Assembly (NCBI GenBank): GCA_021813645.1 | Contig: JAKAJW010000188.1 | Span: forward strand, 1-6,585 | Direction: 5' to 3' | From: Pseudomonadota bacterium | GTDB taxonomy: Bacteria; Pseudomonadota; Alphaproteobacteria; Rhodobacterales; Rhodobacteraceae | Length of the DNA stretch: 6,585 bases | Part shown: in pieces, positions 4,822 to 6,585 of the stretch | Layout: every line of letters starts with the position of its first letter | Numbering within the stretch: the stretch's first letter is position 1 | Made by a program: the position numbers and the translations under genes | Notes under the pieces: model-generated | Database searches by the model: none | What the model saw: the letters and a program-made list of their open reading frames with translations, nothing else | What the model was told of the DNA's origin: nothing

Positions 4822-5447
4822 GTCACCCCCTCGCGCAGCTTCACCGCGCGGTAATAGGCCCAGAGCAGCCGCGCCGCAACGCCCCGCCAGGGCCGCCAGG
4901 CCTCCGCCAATTCGCGCAGCGCCGCCTCGCCCGGCCGCTCTGGCAGCTCGAAGATCAGCCGCGCCGCCTCCTGCAGCGCCAGATCGCCGGCGGCGAAGGC
5001 ATCCGCCCGGCCTAGCGCGAACATCACGTAGATCTCGGCCGTCCAGCGCCCGATTCCGGGCAGCGCCACCAGGCGGGCCACCACCTCGGCCTCCTCCGCC
5101 TGCTCGAGCGCCGCATAGTCCAACCCGGCTGCGGCCAAAGCGCGCAGGTAGCGCACCTTGGGCCGCGACAGGCCGCAGCCCCGCAGCGCCTCCTCGCTGG
5201 CCGCCGCCACCGCTTCGGCGTTGTGAAACCCCGCCGCCCGCAGCCGCGCCTCGATCGCCCGCGCCGAGGCGACCGAAACCTGCTGGCCCACGATCGCCCG
5301 CATCAGCGCGCCAAAGCCGCCCGCTTCGCGCCGCAGCGGCAGCGGCCCGGCGAGTTCCAGCGCGGCGGCGAACCGCGGCTCGCGCGCGGCCAGCCAGGCC
5401 GCGCCTTCGGCCACGCAGGCCTCCGTCTCGATGATCCGCCCGACCAT
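4818..5447 (-). CDS. DNA-3-methyladenine glycosylase II, short AlkA/Mag type
   Basis: This 209-residue helix-hairpin-helix DNA glycosylase excises alkylated bases such as 3-methyladenine, starting base excision repair. AIVGQQVSVASA at 51-62 is the conserved QQxS region. The hairpin LVALPGIGRWTAE spans 126-137 and is followed by AAGDLAL with the catalytic D155. The E. coli AlkA N-terminal domain is absent, so this is the compact Mag1-like version. No Cys-rich iron-sulphur tail is present, which argues against Nth/MutY. An in-frame ATG 75 nt upstream (5522) would add MLRRARRGALAAAAPGDRLS..., which looks like translated intergenic DNA. The ATG at 5447 is preferred because GAGGGGG lies 6 nt upstream. 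The gene is first in a two-gene unit with the esterase and divergent from the MFS gene. No Ada-type regulator or site was recognised. Confidence 0.9.
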   Translation of the reverse strand: MVGRIIETEACVAEGAAWLAAREPRFAAALELAGPLPLRREAGGFGALMRAIVGQQVSVASARAIEARLRAAGFHNAEAVAAASEEALRGCGLSRPKVRYLRALAAAGLDYAALEQAEEAEVVARLVALPGIGRWTAEIYVMFALGRADAFAAGDLALQEAARLIFELPERPGEAALRELAEAWRPWRGVAARLLWAYYRAVKLREGVT

Positions 5448-5453
5448 GCCGCG

Positions 5454-5460
5454 CCCCCTC
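5454..5460 (-). promoter_or_regulatory. Ribosome binding site that fixes the glycosylase start
   Basis: GAGGGGG on the minus strand lies 6 nt before the ATG at 5447 and supports that start over the ATG at 5522. Confidence 0.6.
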
Positions 5461-5466
5461 GGCGAC

Positions 5467-5494
5467 AACCTATCGCCTGGGGCGGCGGCGGCAA
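5467..5494 (-). promoter_or_regulatory. Weak candidate promoter of the glycosylase-esterase unit
   Basis: TTGCCG (5494-5489) and TAGGTT (5472-5467) are 16 bp apart on the minus strand. The -10 match is poor (3/6), and the predicted start would fall very close to the ribosome binding site. It is listed because the divergent 118-bp gap must hold a promoter and this is the best pair seen. Confidence 0.25.
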
Positions 5495-5530
5495 GCGCCC
5501 CCCGTCGCGCGCGCCGAAGCACACACCCCC

Positions 5531-5559
5531 TTGCCGCTCCCGGCGCCGCCCACTACCGA
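5531..5559 (+). promoter_or_regulatory. Weak candidate promoter of the MFS gene
   Basis: TTGCCG (5531-5536) and TACCGA (5554-5559) are separated by 17 bp. The -35 matches 4/6, while the -10 matches only the leading TA. The expected start is at about 5566, which is the A of the MFS start codon. That would give a leaderless mRNA and agrees with the absence of a ribosome binding site. Confidence 0.25.
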
Positions 5560-5565
5560 TGGCGC

Positions 5566-6585
5566 ATGACCGAGACCCTCGCCCTTCCCATGCGCGACAG
5601 CCGCGCCCGCCGCAATGTCGCCGTTCTCGTCGCCGCCCAGGCGCTGATGGGCGCGCAGATGCCGATGATCTTCACCATCGGCGGACTGGCCGGCCAAAGC
5701 TTGGCGCCGACGCCCTGCTTCGCCACCCTGCCGATCACGCTGATCGTGGTGGGGTCGATGCTGACCGCCACGCCACTCTCCGCGCTGATGCAGAAATGGG
5801 GCCGGCGCGCCGGCTTCCTCACCGGCGCGATCGGCGGCATGTGCGGCGCGACGATCGGCGCCCTGGGGCTGATGCAGGCCTCCTTCCCGCTGTTCCTGGC
5901 GGGCTCGCTGCTGACCGGCATCTACATGTCGGCGCAGGGTTTCTACCGCTTCGCCGCCGCCGATACCGCCTCGGATGCCTTTCGGCCCAAGGCGATCTCC
6001 TATGTGATGGCGGGCGGCCTGGTCTCCGCGGTGATCGGCCCGCAGATCGTCAAGGTCACGGCCGAGGCGATGGTGGTGCCCTTCCTCGGCACCTATCTCG
6101 CCGTCATCGGGCTCAACCTGTTGGGCTTCCTGCTGTTTCCGCTGCTCGACATCCCGAAACCGCCGGTCCCGGCCCCGGACGCGCCGCGCGGCCGCTCGCG
6201 GCGCGAGCTGATCACCACGCCGCGCATCGCGGTGGCGGTGATCTGCGCCACCGTCTCCTATGCGCTGATGAACCTGATGATGACCTCGGCGCCGCTCGCG
6301 GTGGTCGGCTGCGGCTTCCACACCGCCGATGCCGCCAATGTCGTCACCGCCCATGTTCTGGCGATGTATGTGCCGTCTTTCTTCACCGGTTACGTGATCG
6401 CCCGGATCGGGGTCGAGAAGGTGATCGCCACCGGGCTGGTGATCCTCGCCGGCGCCGGGCTGATCGCGTTGACCGGCGTCGACCTGACCCATTTCTTCGG
6501 CGCGCTGATCCTGCTGGGCATCGGCTGGAACTTCGGCTTCATCGGCGCCACCAGCATGCTGGCCGCCGCCCATGCGCCGGAAGAG
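5566..6585 (+). CDS. MFS transporter (partial, runs off the right edge)
   Basis: The frame is open from the ATG at 5566 to the window end (340 codons, no stop), so the C-terminus is missing. The protein is an integral inner-membrane major facilitator. Hydrophobic segments lie at about 18-40, 53-72, 82-103, 105-125, 144-163, 172-195, 220-240, 256-278, 286-303 and 310-334, with a charged cytoplasmic-type loop at about 197-218 (PKPPVPAPDAPRGRSRRE) at the position of the central MFS loop. The motif-A position between segments 2 and 3 reads SALMQKWGRRAG, keeping GRR but lacking the usual Asp. A related sequence, ARIGVEK, occurs in the second half. PCFATLPIT and YMSAQGFYRFAAADTAS are well marked and recall a family common in Rhodobacteraceae. 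The substrate is unknown. No clear ribosome binding site precedes the ATG; M9 (5590) is a possible alternative start. Confidence 0.85.
   Translation, partial: MTETLALPMRDSRARRNVAVLVAAQALMGAQMPMIFTIGGLAGQSLAPTPCFATLPITLIVVGSMLTATPLSALMQKWGRRAGFLTGAIGGMCGATIGALGLMQASFPLFLAGSLLTGIYMSAQGFYRFAAADTASDAFRPKAISYVMAGGLVSAVIGPQIVKVTAEAMVVPFLGTYLAVIGLNLLGFLLFPLLDIPKPPVPAPDAPRGRSRRELITTPRIAVAVICATVSYALMNLMMTSAPLAVVGCGFHTADAANVVTAHVLAMYVPSFFTGYVIARIGVEKVIATGLVILAGAGLIALTGVDLTHFFGALILLGIGWNFGFIGATSMLAAAHAPEE

Noticed and set aside
5505..5514. CGCGCGCGC tract as a Z-DNA or regulatory element
   Set aside because: Only about 9 bp of alternation in very GC-rich DNA; expected by chance.
5448..5522. Twenty-five-residue N-terminal extension of the DNA glycosylase
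   Set aside because: Low-complexity Arg/Ala sequence over the probable promoter. The ATG at 5447 has GAGGGGG 6 nt upstream.
5470..6573. Minus-strand open frame of 367 codons opposite the MFS gene
   Set aside because: Antisense shadow: very rich in His, Gln, Asp and Gly, without hydrophobic structure or motifs. The plus strand encodes a clear membrane protein.
1..6585. Mobile elements, CRISPR arrays, tRNA or rRNA genes, prophage or defence cluster
   Set aside because: No transposase, repeat-spacer pattern, terminal inverted repeats, tRNA-like fold or defence partner genes were seen. The HNH protein alone is not evidence for a defence system.

Overview
The window is GC-rich, with a strong C/G third-position bias. 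It looks like chromosomal DNA from an alphaproteobacterium of the Rhodobacter/Paracoccus/roseobacter type (Rhodobacterales). The basis is the zwf-pgl order with a third gene starting right after, the alphaproteobacterial HNH protein, an N-terminal Zwf sequence (MVARVIPVDPFDL) of the Rhodobacter kind, and an MFS protein of a kind I associate with Rhodobacteraceae. This assignment rests on recognition of the proteins, not on a search.

Layout, right to left because most genes are on the minus strand. At the right edge a plus-strand MFS transporter (5566 to the edge) runs off the window. Divergent from it, across 118 bp, is a minus-strand pair: a compact AlkA-type DNA-3-methyladenine glycosylase (5447-4818) and a carboxylesterase/phospholipase-type alpha/beta hydrolase (4821-4159), joined by an ATGA stop/start overlap. 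A 232-bp, locally AT-richer gap follows. It holds a G-run cluster and the best promoter in the window (TTGTCA-16-TATAGT), which reads into an HNH endonuclease-like gene (3926-3342). Then comes an agmatinase/guanidinobutyrase-type ureohydrolase (3272-2316), separated from the HNH gene by 69 bp containing a strong hairpin. A 154-bp gap then holds a terminator-like hairpin, a probable promoter and a perfect 12-bp LacI-type palindrome in front of zwf (2161-686). zwf is translationally coupled through ATGA to pgl (689-18). Only the first two codons of a further minus-strand gene, possibly pgi, lie at the left edge.

Functionally, zwf and pgl form a sugar-catabolic unit: oxidation of glucose-6-phosphate to 6-phosphogluconate, feeding the Entner-Doudoroff or pentose phosphate route. 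The operator-like palindrome sits where a sugar-responsive LacI-family repressor would block it. The other genes look like independent housekeeping functions (guanidino-compound hydrolysis, alkylation repair, ester hydrolysis, transport). I see no mobile element, CRISPR array, tRNA or rRNA. I do not see a new multi-gene system. The points most worth checking are regulatory: the zwf operator, the structured leader of the HNH gene, the G-run cluster after the hydrolase, and a possibly leaderless start of the MFS gene.
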